A DNA stretch of 64,000 bases from the NCBI GenBank assembly GCA_947623225.1, contig CANQGO010000001.1, positions 1 through 64,000 on the forward strand, read 5' to 3'. Shown one piece after another: positions 16,689-25,522 of the stretch (its first letter is position 1; each line of letters opens with the position of its first letter). Both the position numbers and the translations under genes were made by a program. This DNA comes from an uncultured Clostridia bacterium (GTDB lineage: Bacteria; Bacillota; Clostridia; Christensenellales; CAG-314). The notes under the pieces were generated by a model. That model ran no database searches, was not told the DNA's origin, and saw nothing but the letters and a program-made list of their open reading frames with translations.

Positions 16689-18143
16689 ATGGACGACAAG
16701 ATCATCGAGATACGCAATGTATACAAGGCATACGGGGACAAGCCCGTAGTGAAGAATATCTCTCTGAGCATACGGCGAGGGGAGTTTGTGACGCTGCTGG
16801 GGCCGTCTGGGTGCGGCAAGACCACTACGCTGCGCATGATAGCGGGGTTCGAGCAGCCCACGAGCGGAGCGATACTCTTCAACGGGGAAGACATAACCGC
16901 CCTGCCGCCGCACAAGCGGAATATCAACACGGTATTCCAGAAGTACGCGCTCTTTCCTCATCTGAATGTATTCGGCAATATCGCCTTTGGGTTGAAGATG
17001 AAGACTGTCCCCGTAGGGGAGCCTGTGACGGACAAGCGCGGCAACCGTGTGCAGAAGATGCGCCACCTGACCAAGCAGGAGATCGCGGACAAGGTGAATG
17101 CCGCTCTCAGGATGGTGGACCTGGAGGACTACGGACACCGTGCGGTGAACTCGCTCTCCGGCGGACAGCAGCAGCGCGTCGCCATAGCGCGCGCGTTGGT
17201 CAATGAGCCTCAGGTGCTGTTGCTGGACGAGCCGCTGGGTGCGCTGGACCTGAAGATGCGCAAGGACATGCAGTTGGAGCTTATGCAGATGCACAAGCAG
17301 TTGGGCATTACCTTTGTATACGTGACGCACGACCAGGAAGAGGCACTGACCATGTCGGACACCATCGTAGTGATGAAGGACGGCGAGATACAGCAGATAG
17401 GCAACCCCACCAAGGTATACGACGAGCCGGCTAACGCCTTCGTCGCCGACTTCATCGGCGAGTCCAATATCCTCTCCGGCACTATGGTCAAGGACTGCTG
17501 TGTGGAGATATCCGGGCACAGATTCGAGTGCGTGGACAAGGGATTCAAGTACAACGAGCCGATAGACGTCATAGTTCGTCCCGAGGACATACGTATAGTG
17601 CCGGCAGACGCCGACAATTGCCTCGTGGAGGCGGAAGTGCTCAGTTGCGTATTCAAGGGGGATCACTATCAGGTGACGGCTCTGACGTACGGCGACGAGC
17701 GCAACGAGATCATCATCCACGACAATGTGGAAGTGAGCGTCGGCGACGTGATAGGGATATATATCAAGCCCTTTGACTTCCATATCATGCACAAGTCCCG
17801 CCTCATCAACGAGTTGGACGGGGAGATATGGGAAGAGAACGTGGTGTATATGTGCGAAGGCAAGTTCCCCTGCGTGAGCGCGCTGCCCGAGGGCACGAAG
17901 GTGCACGTGAAGGTAGACTTTGACGACGTGGAGTTGACGGACGACGAGGAGGACGGCGTGATAGGCGCGACGGTGATATCCTCCATATACAAGGGAAGTT
18001 ACTGGCAGTACATAGTGCGCACGGACACATACTATGACTTTTTCGTGGACAACGACTACGAGTGGAGCATAGGCGACCGGGTGGGCATACGCATAGCCCC
18101 CGACAAGATCATCATAGAGGAGGGCGAGCATGAAGAAGCATAG
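16689..18143 (+). CDS. potA: Spermidine/putrescine ABC transporter ATP-binding protein
   Basis: It powers polyamine import with PotBC and PotD. Walker A is GPSGCGKTT, the signature is LSGGQQQRVAIARAL, and Walker B is LLLDEPLGALDL. Length is 484 residues, about 100 more than E. coli PotA: after the first TOBE domain (ending near IYIKPFDFHIM) a second TOBE-like module follows that ends near GDRVGIRIAPDKI. An insertion between Walker A and the signature (about 117-140, VGEPVTDKRGNRV) is also seen in Clostridia homologues. AGGAGG (16679-16684) fixes the ATG at 16689. It overlaps potB by 14 nt. Confidence 0.94.
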   Translation: MDDKIIEIRNVYKAYGDKPVVKNISLSIRRGEFVTLLGPSGCGKTTTLRMIAGFEQPTSGAILFNGEDITALPPHKRNINTVFQKYALFPHLNVFGNIAFGLKMKTVPVGEPVTDKRGNRVQKMRHLTKQEIADKVNAALRMVDLEDYGHRAVNSLSGGQQQRVAIARALVNEPQVLLLDEPLGALDLKMRKDMQLELMQMHKQLGITFVYVTHDQEEALTMSDTIVVMKDGEIQQIGNPTKVYDEPANAFVADFIGESNILSGTMVKDCCVEISGHRFECVDKGFKYNEPIDVIVRPEDIRIVPADADNCLVEAEVLSCVFKGDHYQVTALTYGDERNEIIIHDNVEVSVGDVIGIYIKPFDFHIMHKSRLINELDGEIWEENVVYMCEGKFPCVSALPEGTKVHVKVDFDDVELTDDEEDGVIGATVISSIYKGSYWQYIVRTDTYYDFFVDNDYEWSIGDRVGIRIAPDKIIIEEGEHEEA

Positions 18144-18927
18144 GTTTCGTTTTTCACGCAAAGCGTTTGCCTATCCGTATATGATATTCTTGCTGCTGTT
18201 CGTCGTGGTGCCGTTGGTGATCATACTCATCAATGCGTTTCTCGACGACGCCAACAAGTTCACCTTTGCCAACTTTGCCGAGTTCTTTTCCGACGCGGGC
18301 GGCGGCTTGACCGTGCTGGGCAATTCGCTCATCATAGGGCTGGTGACCACCGTGATATGTCTGGTGATAGGCTATCCCTGCGCATATTTGCTTGCCAAGT
18401 ACCACGCGAGCAGCAAGGTATTGGTATTGCTGTTCATCCTGCCCATGTGGGTGAATTTCCTCATTCGCACGCTGTCCACCAAGGCGATATTCATGGCACT
18501 GGACGTGAAGTTGGGCATGGGCACGGTGCTGTTCGGCATGGTATACAACTATCTGCCCTATATGATACTGCCCTTGCATACCACGCTGGTGAGCATAGAT
18601 CACAGTTACATAGAGGCGGCGGAGGACCTGGGCGCGGATCGCATGACGGTATTTCTCCGCACGGTGCTGCCGCTGTCCACCTCCGGTATAGTGAGCGGAG
18701 TGACAATGACCTTCATCCCGGCTATAAGCACTTTTGCCATATCCGAGATACTCTCCTCCAGCAAGATATTCCTGTTCGGCGACGCCATCAATATGCACTT
18801 CAGCAAGACCACCAACAGCTTCGGAGTGGGAAGCGTGATGAGTCTGGTCATGTTGGTATTGGTGATCGTGGCTAATGTGATAGTCAATCTGACAAGCAAG
18901 GACGACGAGGGGGTGAGCGCGCTATGA
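18130..18927 (+). CDS. potB: Spermidine/putrescine ABC transporter permease PotB
   Basis: The 265-residue membrane permease has six predicted helices and the coupling loop EAAEDLGADRMTVFLRTVLP, typical of PotB/PotH. It overlaps potA by 14 nt and potC by 4 nt (ATGA), so the three are translated as a coupled unit. The GAGGAGGGCGAGC stretch inside the potA end supplies the ribosome binding site. Confidence 0.93.
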   Translation: MKKHRFRFSRKAFAYPYMIFLLLFVVVPLVIILINAFLDDANKFTFANFAEFFSDAGGGLTVLGNSLIIGLVTTVICLVIGYPCAYLLAKYHASSKVLVLLFILPMWVNFLIRTLSTKAIFMALDVKLGMGTVLFGMVYNYLPYMILPLHTTLVSIDHSYIEAAEDLGADRMTVFLRTVLPLSTSGIVSGVTMTFIPAISTFAISEILSSSKIFLFGDAINMHFSKTTNSFGVGSVMSLVMLVLVIVANVIVNLTSKDDEGVSAL

Positions 18928-19739
18928 AGAGAAAGGGGCTCATCGGGCGTATATGCGCCGACGGATACCTCGGGCTGGTGCTGGCTCTGCTGTATCTGCC
19001 CATATTGCTCATCATCATATTCAGTTTCAGCGGCACGAGCAGGTTTTCCTTCTCAGACGGCGTCACGCTGGACAGTTACAGGCAACTCTTCGACCCGGAA
19101 CTGAATGCGGGACTGTTGTCCGCGCTGAAATATACCGCCATACTTGCCGTCTCCGCCAGCGTCATATCCACCATACTGGGTGCGTTTTCCACCATAGGCA
19201 TATACGCGCTGGGGCGCAGGATGAAGAAGATCACGCTCACGGTCAACCAACTGCCCATGATCAACAGCGAAGTGGTGATGGCAGTGAGTCTGATGGTATT
19301 TTTCGCGGCGTTCAGTTTCATATTCCCTCAGGGAATGACGAGGCTCATCATATCCCACGTGGCGTTTTGCACGCCCTACGTGATACTGTCCATATTGCCG
19401 AGACTGCAGCGCATGGACCCGAATATGTACGAGGCGGCGTTGGACCTGGGAGCCAATCCCTTCTCCGCCATGATCAAGGTGGTATTTCCCTATATCATGC
19501 CGGGGATCGTGTCGGGCTTTGCCATGGCGTTCACGCTCAGTCTGGACGACTTCATCATCACCCAATTCAACAAGGGTGACACGGGCATAGAGACGCTGTC
19601 CACATACATATACGAGGACGCGCGCGTGAAGAGTCTGGAACCCTTCTGGTTTGCCGTGTTCAGCATATTCTTTGTGGTCATGTTCACGCTGTTGCTGCTG
19701 ATGAATATCCGCAAGACCTCCAAGGAGGTGCACCAATGA
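18924..19739 (+). CDS. potC: Spermidine/putrescine ABC transporter permease PotC
   Basis: The 271-residue permease partner of PotB shows the N-terminal LGLVLALLYLPILLIIIFSF pattern and the coupling loop EAALDLGANPFSAMIKVVFP. The segment SLDDFIITQF is a hallmark of PotC/PotI. It overlaps potB and potD by 4 nt each (ATGA). Codon use is strongly G+C-rich at third positions, like the rest of the operon. Confidence 0.93.
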   Translation: MKRKGLIGRICADGYLGLVLALLYLPILLIIIFSFSGTSRFSFSDGVTLDSYRQLFDPELNAGLLSALKYTAILAVSASVISTILGAFSTIGIYALGRRMKKITLTVNQLPMINSEVVMAVSLMVFFAAFSFIFPQGMTRLIISHVAFCTPYVILSILPRLQRMDPNMYEAALDLGANPFSAMIKVVFPYIMPGIVSGFAMAFTLSLDDFIITQFNKGDTGIETLSTYIYEDARVKSLEPFWFAVFSIFFVVMFTLLLLMNIRKTSKEVHQ

Positions 19740-21336
19740 AGAGATTCGCGTATATCTGCGTAGTCATATTGCTGTTGGCTGCCATGCTCTCCACGCTTGC
19801 CGCGTGCAAGGAGGATGAGAGGGACAGTCTGGTCATATACAACTGGGCGGACTACATGTTCGACGAGGACCTGACGGACTTCAGAGACTACTACCGCGAT
19901 ATGACGGGCAAGAATATAGACATTACCTATGTCACATTTGACACCAACGAGACCATGCTGACGCGACTGACCAAGGGAGACAGCAATGTAGACGTGGTCT
20001 GTCCGAGCGAGTACGCCATACAGAAGCTCATCGAGATGGACATGCTGGTACCTATGCATTACTTCGACGAGGAGGCGTACAGAGACGCGTTCTCCTCCGC
20101 CGTGGACCTTGAGCAATACGAGCACTACGGTGCGAATGTGGAGCAGGGTATCATAGGCAAGGTGAGCGAGACCTTCGGCGATATTGAGATCGCTCAGGGC
20201 GCGGACGTCGGCAAGCATGTGTCTATGACGGACTATTTCGTGCCGTATATGTATGGTACGCTGGGTATCCTGTACAACAAGTACGCCTTTATGGATCTGG
20301 GCATATACGACGAAGAGATACTCAACCGCGCCAATTGGGGCATACTCTTCAACAACAACGGCGAAGGCTGACGGGCAATATCCTGATGAAGGACAGCATC
20401 CGTGACAGTTATGCCGCGACGGTATTTTACCTGCTGGAGAGCGGCAAGTTGGACGGCATGGTGAATGACGACGGGCGCAAGTACACGGATATGGAACCGG
20501 GCGTACTCATCAACGAAGTGGACGACAATCTGCTTGCGGCGGTCAAGGACGCGCTGACCGAGCAGAAGGAGCAACTTTTCGGCTATGAGGTGGACTTCGG
20601 CAAGGACGATCTGCTGAGCGGCAACGCCATGGTGGACCTTGCCTGGAGCGGAGACGCCATGTACGCGGTGGAAGAGAGTTGGTCGGACGAGTTGGAGGAC
20701 TACGAGTTGGGCTATTACCTGCCGCACTCGACGGGTAATATCTGGTTCGACGGGTGGGTGGTGCCCAAGACGCACGATCCGGCGCACCTCGACGCCATCA
20801 AGCTTTTCATCAACTACCTCAACCGTCCCGACGTGGCGGCAGCCAATCTGTTGGAGATAGGATACTCCTCCGCTGTCAAAGCGGACGTGATACGTGACGA
20901 CGTCGACGCCAACGCGGTGCTCGCCGAGGGGTACAACGTGTACGCACCCGAGTTGTGGGAGGTAGAAGGCAGCGCGGAGGAGTGCGACTTCGCCGACTGG
21001 GATGAGTTCGAGTTGTATTTCTTCGAAAATGCCTATCTTGACGGCGACGAGACAGTCAGCTACGACGAGATCAGCCACAGCAACTGGCGTTACCCCTTCA
21101 GCGCGGCGGAATTGCCCGCGGACGATACGCGCTACATAGATACTCTGGGCGTTATGCGCGACTTCGGCGACAAAAACCACGACGTGGTGACGGCATGGAA
21201 CTACTCGCGTTCGGCAGGAGTGAATGCCTTGCCCGTGCTGGGCTGGACGGCACTTGCCATCGCCGTAGCGGCGGGCGCGGTGTGCCTTGTGATATGGCTC
21301 AAGAGGGTCAGAAGCCACAATGTACGCCTGAAATAG
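19736..21336 (+). pseudogene. potD: Spermidine/putrescine-binding lipoprotein PotD, frameshifted
   Basis: Two frames together encode one PotD. The first (19736-20371) has a lipobox LAAC and the start of the mature protein (LVIYNWADYMFDEDL, the PotD signature), then hits TGA at 20369. The second frame continues at 20368 with GNILMKDSIRDSYAATVFY and runs to 21336. The frames differ by -1, as if one base were missing between about 20350 and 20368. Both halves are otherwise well kept, so it is either a very recent mutation or a sequence error. The joined product would be about 530 residues against 350 in E. coli, with a C-terminal membrane helix (ALAIAVAAGAVCLVIWL) in addition to the lipid anchor. 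Confidence 0.85.
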
Positions 21337-21367
21337 ACACGTGTAGCGGAAAATTGACTCAATAGGG

Positions 21368-21396
21368 TTGTACAAACGGCGCATTTGTGTTACAAT
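21368..21396 (+). promoter_or_regulatory. Promoter of the GH20-pfkA unit
   Basis: TTGTAC (21368-21373), 17 bp, TACAAT (21391-21396), about 65 bp before the GH20 start. Confidence 0.65.
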
Positions 21397-21460
21397 ATCA
21401 AGAGTAACTACCTCATACTCACACAATGCGCAAAGCGTTAAGCATCATTGAGAGGCAGCA

Positions 21461-22978
21461 ATGAAGATATTACCCAATGCTCTTAAATCGGAAAATATAA
21501 ACGGCAGTTTTTGTATCGACGGCGACGCGAAGATATACTCTGAGGAGGAATTTACTTCGCAGGCACGACGTTTCGGCGACCTCGTATACGAAAACTGCGG
21601 TTTTCGTTTGCAGGACACGGCGGACATACAGGAGGCGCAGATCATCTTCGCCAAAGACGCCGCGTTGGCGGATGAAGGCTATGTCATCATGATAAGTCAA
21701 GGCGTGGCGACGGTGACTGCCGCTACGGACAAGGGCGCATTTTACGCGGTGGAGAGTCTGCGCCAGATACTCGACCTGCACGCAGGGCAGGAGCGTATAT
21801 ATTGCAACGACGGCTATGTCGAGGACAGCCCGAGGTTCCCGTATAGGGGGTTCATGCTGGATATAGCGCGGCATTACTTCGATCTGCCCCTTCTCAAGCA
21901 GGTAGTTGAGTTGATGTCGCAGGTCAAGTTGAATGTATTGCACCTTCATCTGACGGACGACCAGGGATTTCGCTTGCAGATAGACAAGTACCCGTTGCTC
22001 ACCGAGATAGGCGGCAAACGCGCCGGTAGCGAAGTGACCGGTGAAGACGGCGAGAGCTACATAGACGACATACCTCACGCGGGATACCTGACCAAGAATG
22101 ACGTGCGCGAACTGGTGGCATACGCCGCCGAGCGCAAGGTGGAGATCGTTCCGGAGATAGACCTACCGGGACACATAGCCGCCGCGCTGGCTGCCTATCC
22201 CGAGTACAGTTGCACGGGCGCAGTGACTGAGGTGCGGCGCAAGTGGTCTGCCGCCAAGGACATACTGTGCGCAGGCAATGACGGCGTGTATACATTCGTA
22301 GAGGATATACTGGACGAGGTATGCGAACTGTTCCCGTCGAGATATATCCATCTGGGCGGTGAGGATACAGCCAAGGACAGATGGTGCAATTGCAAACTGT
22401 GCCGTGAGCGCATGTCCGAGCTGAAACTGGACTCCTTCGAGCAGTTGCAGACGTATATGATAGAGGTATTTCGCAAGCACCTCGAGAGTAAGGGCAAGAC
22501 GGTCATCATACGCAATGACGGCGTGACTCAAGACACAGACGAGCGCGTTGTCAGTCAGGTGTGGACGCCTGTCAAGTTGCGGCGTGCCGCGCGTGAGGCG
22601 CATGTCGGTAGACAGATAATAGTCTCGCCGCGCAGCAGGGTGCACTTCAATCACGGATACAATATTATCCCGCTCAAGCGCACTTTGCGCGTCAATCCGT
22701 ACCGCTCGGTCAAGAAAGCCGACCACAACCTCGTGCTGGGCATAGAGGGTGCGCTCTGGACGCAGCATGTGGACAGCGAAGAGCAACTCTTTTTCCACCT
22801 GCTTCCGCGCTTGGATGCATTGGCGGAGTGCGCCTGGAGCAAGCGGCACAAGGACTTTTTGCCGAGATTGCAGAAGCGGCTTGCCTACTATGAGCAGGAA
22901 GGATTGAACTACAACAGAAAATTCGTGCGGAAGGCGGTAAAAAAGCCCGTCGAACCGCAACAGGGAGATACATTATGA
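21461..22978 (+). CDS. Glycoside hydrolase family 20 protein (beta-N-acetylhexosaminidase-like)
   Basis: GH20 enzymes remove terminal GlcNAc or GalNAc by substrate-assisted catalysis. The 505 residues have the GH20 N-terminal domain (about 1-125) and the TIM barrel starting at RFPYRGFMLDIARHYF; DLPGH (234-238) and LWTQHVDSEEQLF also fit. No signal peptide is present, so it is probably cytoplasmic. The catalytic pair, normally H-x-G-G-Asp-Glu, reads HLGG-Glu301-Asp302: the order is swapped (codons GAG GAT). That could abolish or change the activity. A GAGAGG site precedes the ATG. The gene overlaps pfkA by 4 nt, suggesting that the released sugar enters glycolysis. Confidence 0.88.
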   Translation: MKILPNALKSENINGSFCIDGDAKIYSEEEFTSQARRFGDLVYENCGFRLQDTADIQEAQIIFAKDAALADEGYVIMISQGVATVTAATDKGAFYAVESLRQILDLHAGQERIYCNDGYVEDSPRFPYRGFMLDIARHYFDLPLLKQVVELMSQVKLNVLHLHLTDDQGFRLQIDKYPLLTEIGGKRAGSEVTGEDGESYIDDIPHAGYLTKNDVRELVAYAAERKVEIVPEIDLPGHIAAALAAYPEYSCTGAVTEVRRKWSAAKDILCAGNDGVYTFVEDILDEVCELFPSRYIHLGGEDTAKDRWCNCKLCRERMSELKLDSFEQLQTYMIEVFRKHLESKGKTVIIRNDGVTQDTDERVVSQVWTPVKLRRAAREAHVGRQIIVSPRSRVHFNHGYNIIPLKRTLRVNPYRSVKKADHNLVLGIEGALWTQHVDSEEQLFFHLLPRLDALAECAWSKRHKDFLPRLQKRLAYYEQEGLNYNRKFVRKAVKKPVEPQQGDTL

Positions 22979-23970
22979 AGAAAATCGGAGTACTGACAAG
23001 CGGCGGTGACAGTCAGGGAATGAACGCCGCGATATACGCTGTAGTGCGCAGTGCGCTCGGCAGCGGACTCACGGTATACGGCATACGCAACGGTTATAGT
23101 GGACTTATCGCCGGTCAGGCGGAGTTGATGGACGCCAAGTCTGTCGAAGGGATCATCCATCGCGGCGGTACGGTACTGGGTACTGCGCGTTGCCCCGAGA
23201 TGATGACGGACGCAGGCAAGCAAGCGGCGGCAGACAGTATATCTCGGTTGGGGATAGAGGGCCTCGTAGTCATAGGCGGAGACGGAAGTTTTCAGGGCGC
23301 GAAGGCACTGAGTACCGGTTACGGCGTGAAGGTGATAGGTATTCCGGGCACTATAGACAATGACTTGGGATATACCGACTATACGCTGGGCTTTGACAGT
23401 GCTGTTGCGGTCGTGGTCAACAGCATCAACATGCTGCGTGATACCATGTCTTGCAATGACCGCACATGCGTAGTGGAAGTCATGGGACGCGACTGCGGAG
23501 ATATAGCGGTATTTGCCTCTGTGGCTTGCGGAGCGGAAGCGGTGTGTATACCGGAGAAAGGATACGATCCGCATGCGCTCGCTACGCTCATAGAACGCAA
23601 CGCGCTTGTCGGAAAGAAGGACAATATCATCATTGTGGCGGAGGGTATACGCTCGGACGGTACTCTGGACAAGGGACACGAGGCGGACAAGGTGATGAAT
23701 GGAATACTGCATTACCTGCCCGACTTGAATATTCGCAGTATATCGCTCGGACACCTGCAACGCAGCGGTGACGCCACGGTATATGATCGCAAATTGGGTA
23801 TACTGATGGGCGATCACGCTGTCAAGTGTCTGCTGGAAGGCAAGACGGACAGAGTGATAGGCATACGACATGACGTCGTATTCGACGAGGATATGTTGAC
23901 TGCGTTGGCAATACCCAAGACCTTTAACGAAGCCATGTATGCCCTTGCCAACAGCCTTGTACGTTACTGA
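22975..23970 (+). CDS. pfkA: ATP-dependent 6-phosphofructokinase
   Basis: It phosphorylates fructose-6-phosphate to the 1,6-bisphosphate in glycolysis. The 331 residues contain the ATP site TSGGDSQGMN, the GGDGS motif whose second Gly marks ATP-dependent (not PPi-dependent) enzymes, the catalytic PGTIDND, and the sugar-phosphate motif VEVMGRDCG. The start overlaps the GH20 stop (ATGA). Length matches bacterial PfkA (about 320). Confidence 0.95.
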   Translation: MKKIGVLTSGGDSQGMNAAIYAVVRSALGSGLTVYGIRNGYSGLIAGQAELMDAKSVEGIIHRGGTVLGTARCPEMMTDAGKQAAADSISRLGIEGLVVIGGDGSFQGAKALSTGYGVKVIGIPGTIDNDLGYTDYTLGFDSAVAVVVNSINMLRDTMSCNDRTCVVEVMGRDCGDIAVFASVACGAEAVCIPEKGYDPHALATLIERNALVGKKDNIIIVAEGIRSDGTLDKGHEADKVMNGILHYLPDLNIRSISLGHLQRSGDATVYDRKLGILMGDHAVKCLLEGKTDRVIGIRHDVVFDEDMLTALAIPKTFNEAMYALANSLVRY

Positions 23971-23993
23971 GTGGAAAATATGCACTCAAACGG

Positions 23994-24023
23994 TTGCCAA
24001 ACGGCTCCGTGCGGTGCTATAAT
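23994..24023 (+). promoter_or_regulatory. Promoter of FMN riboswitch-ribU
   Basis: TTGCCA (23994-23999), 18 bp, TATAAT (24018-24023), placing the start near 24030, just before the riboswitch. Confidence 0.65.
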
Positions 24024-24041
24024 ATAATCAACAACAAATTC

Positions 24042-24152
24042 TTTGGGGCGTGGTGAGATTCCACACCGATAGTTACAGCCTATGAACACCTGAGTAAGGT
24101 GCCGATCGGGTGAAATTCCCGAGCCGACGGTATAGTCCGGATGAGAAAAGAA
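24042..24152 (+). promoter_or_regulatory. FMN riboswitch (RFN element)
   Basis: The conserved RFN blocks appear in order: GGGGCG..GGUGAGAUUCC, ACCGAUAGU, ACAGCCUAUGAAC, GCCGAUCGGGUGAAAUUCCCGAGCCGAC, GGUAUAGUCCGGAUGAGA. A terminator 25 nt downstream and the RibU gene behind it fit FMN-triggered transcription termination. Confidence 0.97.
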
Positions 24153-24177
24153 TGCTAGATACTTTTCGTATGTATTT

Positions 24178-24208
24178 ACGCCCTGAGATCGCTCGGGCGT
24201 ATTTTTTT
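24178..24208 (+). terminator. Riboswitch-controlled intrinsic terminator
   Basis: ACGCCC-TGAG / CTC-GGGCGT stem with a short loop, followed by A and seven T. It lies between the FMN aptamer and ribU and is the expected expression platform. Confidence 0.9.
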
Positions 24209-24267
24209 GCCCGAACTCGGGGTACGTCCCTGAGATACGTCGTCGAAAAAATTTTAAGGAGGTATCT

Positions 24268-25053
24268 ATGGTGACTGATTTGTTGTGTTTGAGTGAGATA
24301 GGGGCGCAGTGGCTGGTGGCCTGCCTCTACATTGTGGTCGGGTTGCTCCTGGGAGCAGCCATATACCTCGCCGTCAAACGGCGCAAGGGCGTTAAGTCCG
24401 AGAAGGTGAGCGCGAAGGAATTTACATTCCGTTCTGTGACATATCTCAGCAAGATAGCACTATTTTCGGCAATGGGAGTTGTGTTGCTGTATATAGAATT
24501 CCCGATATTGCCGGCAGTGTCCCACCTGAAACTGAATGTGTCCGACGTCCCGAGTCTGCTGGCGGCATTTATGTTCGGACCCATCAGCGGAGTGACGGTG
24601 AATGCTGTCAAGGTGGGCGTATGCCTGCTGATACGCGGCACTTCGACGGGATTCGTCGGAGACCTGTCCAACTTGATAAGCGGCACCGTGTACGCTGCCG
24701 TGGCAGGATTCATCTATCTCATCGCGCGCAATAAGAAAGGCGCGATAGCAGCGTTGGCGGTGAGCAGCGGTATATTCTGCGCCGTTATGTGGGTATGCAA
24801 CCAATATATGCTTATACCGCTTTTCGGTCTGCCTGAGGAGATGGTGACGCCGACGTTATGGTGGACTCTTTTGTTCAATGTGATCAAGACTACACTTACT
24901 TGCGTACTGACATTCTTCGTATACAAGCCACTGTCTCGTGCGCTGCATTGGCAGATACAGCCGTCAAAGAAAACGACGAAGCAGTCCGAGTCCGACGAGG
25001 CAAAAGCCGCGACACAGGAACCTACGCAAGCGGAGTCGGATGAACGGGCGTGA
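24268..25053 (+). CDS. ribU: ECF transporter S component, riboflavin (RibU)
   Basis: The membrane substrate-binding subunit takes up riboflavin together with the shared EcfAA'T module, which is not in this window. The 261 residues are longer than usual (about 190): an extra N-terminal helix (about 15-38) and linker precede the RibU core, which begins near SKIALFSAMGVVLLYIEFPI and includes HLKLNVSDVPSLLAAFMFGP and KVGVCLLIRGTSTGFVGDLSN, both typical of RibU. The C-terminal tail is hydrophilic. AAGGAGG lies before the start. The FMN riboswitch directly upstream strongly supports the substrate. Confidence 0.94.
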   Translation: MVTDLLCLSEIGAQWLVACLYIVVGLLLGAAIYLAVKRRKGVKSEKVSAKEFTFRSVTYLSKIALFSAMGVVLLYIEFPILPAVSHLKLNVSDVPSLLAAFMFGPISGVTVNAVKVGVCLLIRGTSTGFVGDLSNLISGTVYAAVAGFIYLIARNKKGAIAALAVSSGIFCAVMWVCNQYMLIPLFGLPEEMVTPTLWWTLLFNVIKTTLTCVLTFFVYKPLSRALHWQIQPSKKTTKQSESDEAKAATQEPTQAESDERA

Positions 25054-25064
25054 CATTCAAGTAC

Positions 25065-25093
25065 TTGCAATGGCGGGCGAAGTGTAGTACAAT
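25065..25093 (+). promoter_or_regulatory. Promoter of tsaE-tsaB-rimI; probably gives a leaderless mRNA
   Basis: TTGCAA (25065-25070), 17 bp, TACAAT (25088-25093). The tsaE ATG begins 7 bases after the -10 box, where transcription itself should start, and no ribosome binding site fits between them. Confidence 0.65.
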
Positions 25094-25099
25094 AGTAGT

Positions 25100-25522
25100 A
25101 TGAATAAGTCAACGACTATCACAACGAGTACAGACGAGACAGAGGCCTTTGCCGAGGAGTTCGCCTCGACGCTCAGCGGCGGTGAGACGATACTGCTGTA
25201 CGGGGAGCTGGGCGCAGGTAAGACCTACTTTGTCAAGGGCCTTGCGCGCGGATTGGGCGTCACGGATGAGGTGACAAGCCCGACATTTGCTTTGCACAAT
25301 GTGTACGAAGGCAGGTTGCGCCTCAATCATTTCGATTTCTACCGCATAGAGAACAGCGAAGAGGTGGTCGTGCTGGGACTGGACGAGATATTCGCTCAAC
25401 CCGGTGCGGTGTCCGCCATAGAGTGGAGCGAGCGTGTGACGGAGCTGCTTCCGTCGCATTGTATAAGTATACGTCTGACCAAGCTTGGTGATGATACACG
25501 TCGGATAGAGGTGGAAAGATGA
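25100..25522 (+). CDS. tsaE: tRNA threonylcarbamoyladenosine biosynthesis ATPase TsaE
   Basis: TsaE is the P-loop ATPase that supports the TsaBD complex in making t6A37 of ANN-decoding tRNAs. The 140 residues contain Walker A GELGAGKT, the TSPTFALHNVYEG stretch and the HFDFYRIEN motif, all diagnostic. It begins an operon with tsaB (4-nt overlap) and rimI, the usual Firmicutes order. The mRNA is probably leaderless. tsaD is not in the window. Confidence 0.95.
   Translation: MNKSTTITTSTDETEAFAEEFASTLSGGETILLYGELGAGKTYFVKGLARGLGVTDEVTSPTFALHNVYEGRLRLNHFDFYRIENSEEVVVLGLDEIFAQPGAVSAIEWSERVTELLPSHCISIRLTKLGDDTRRIEVER

Noticed and set aside
20335-20371. Programmed -1 frameshift in potD
   Set aside because: No X-XXY-YYZ slippery site or obvious downstream pseudoknot was seen, and PotD is not known to need one; not fully excluded.
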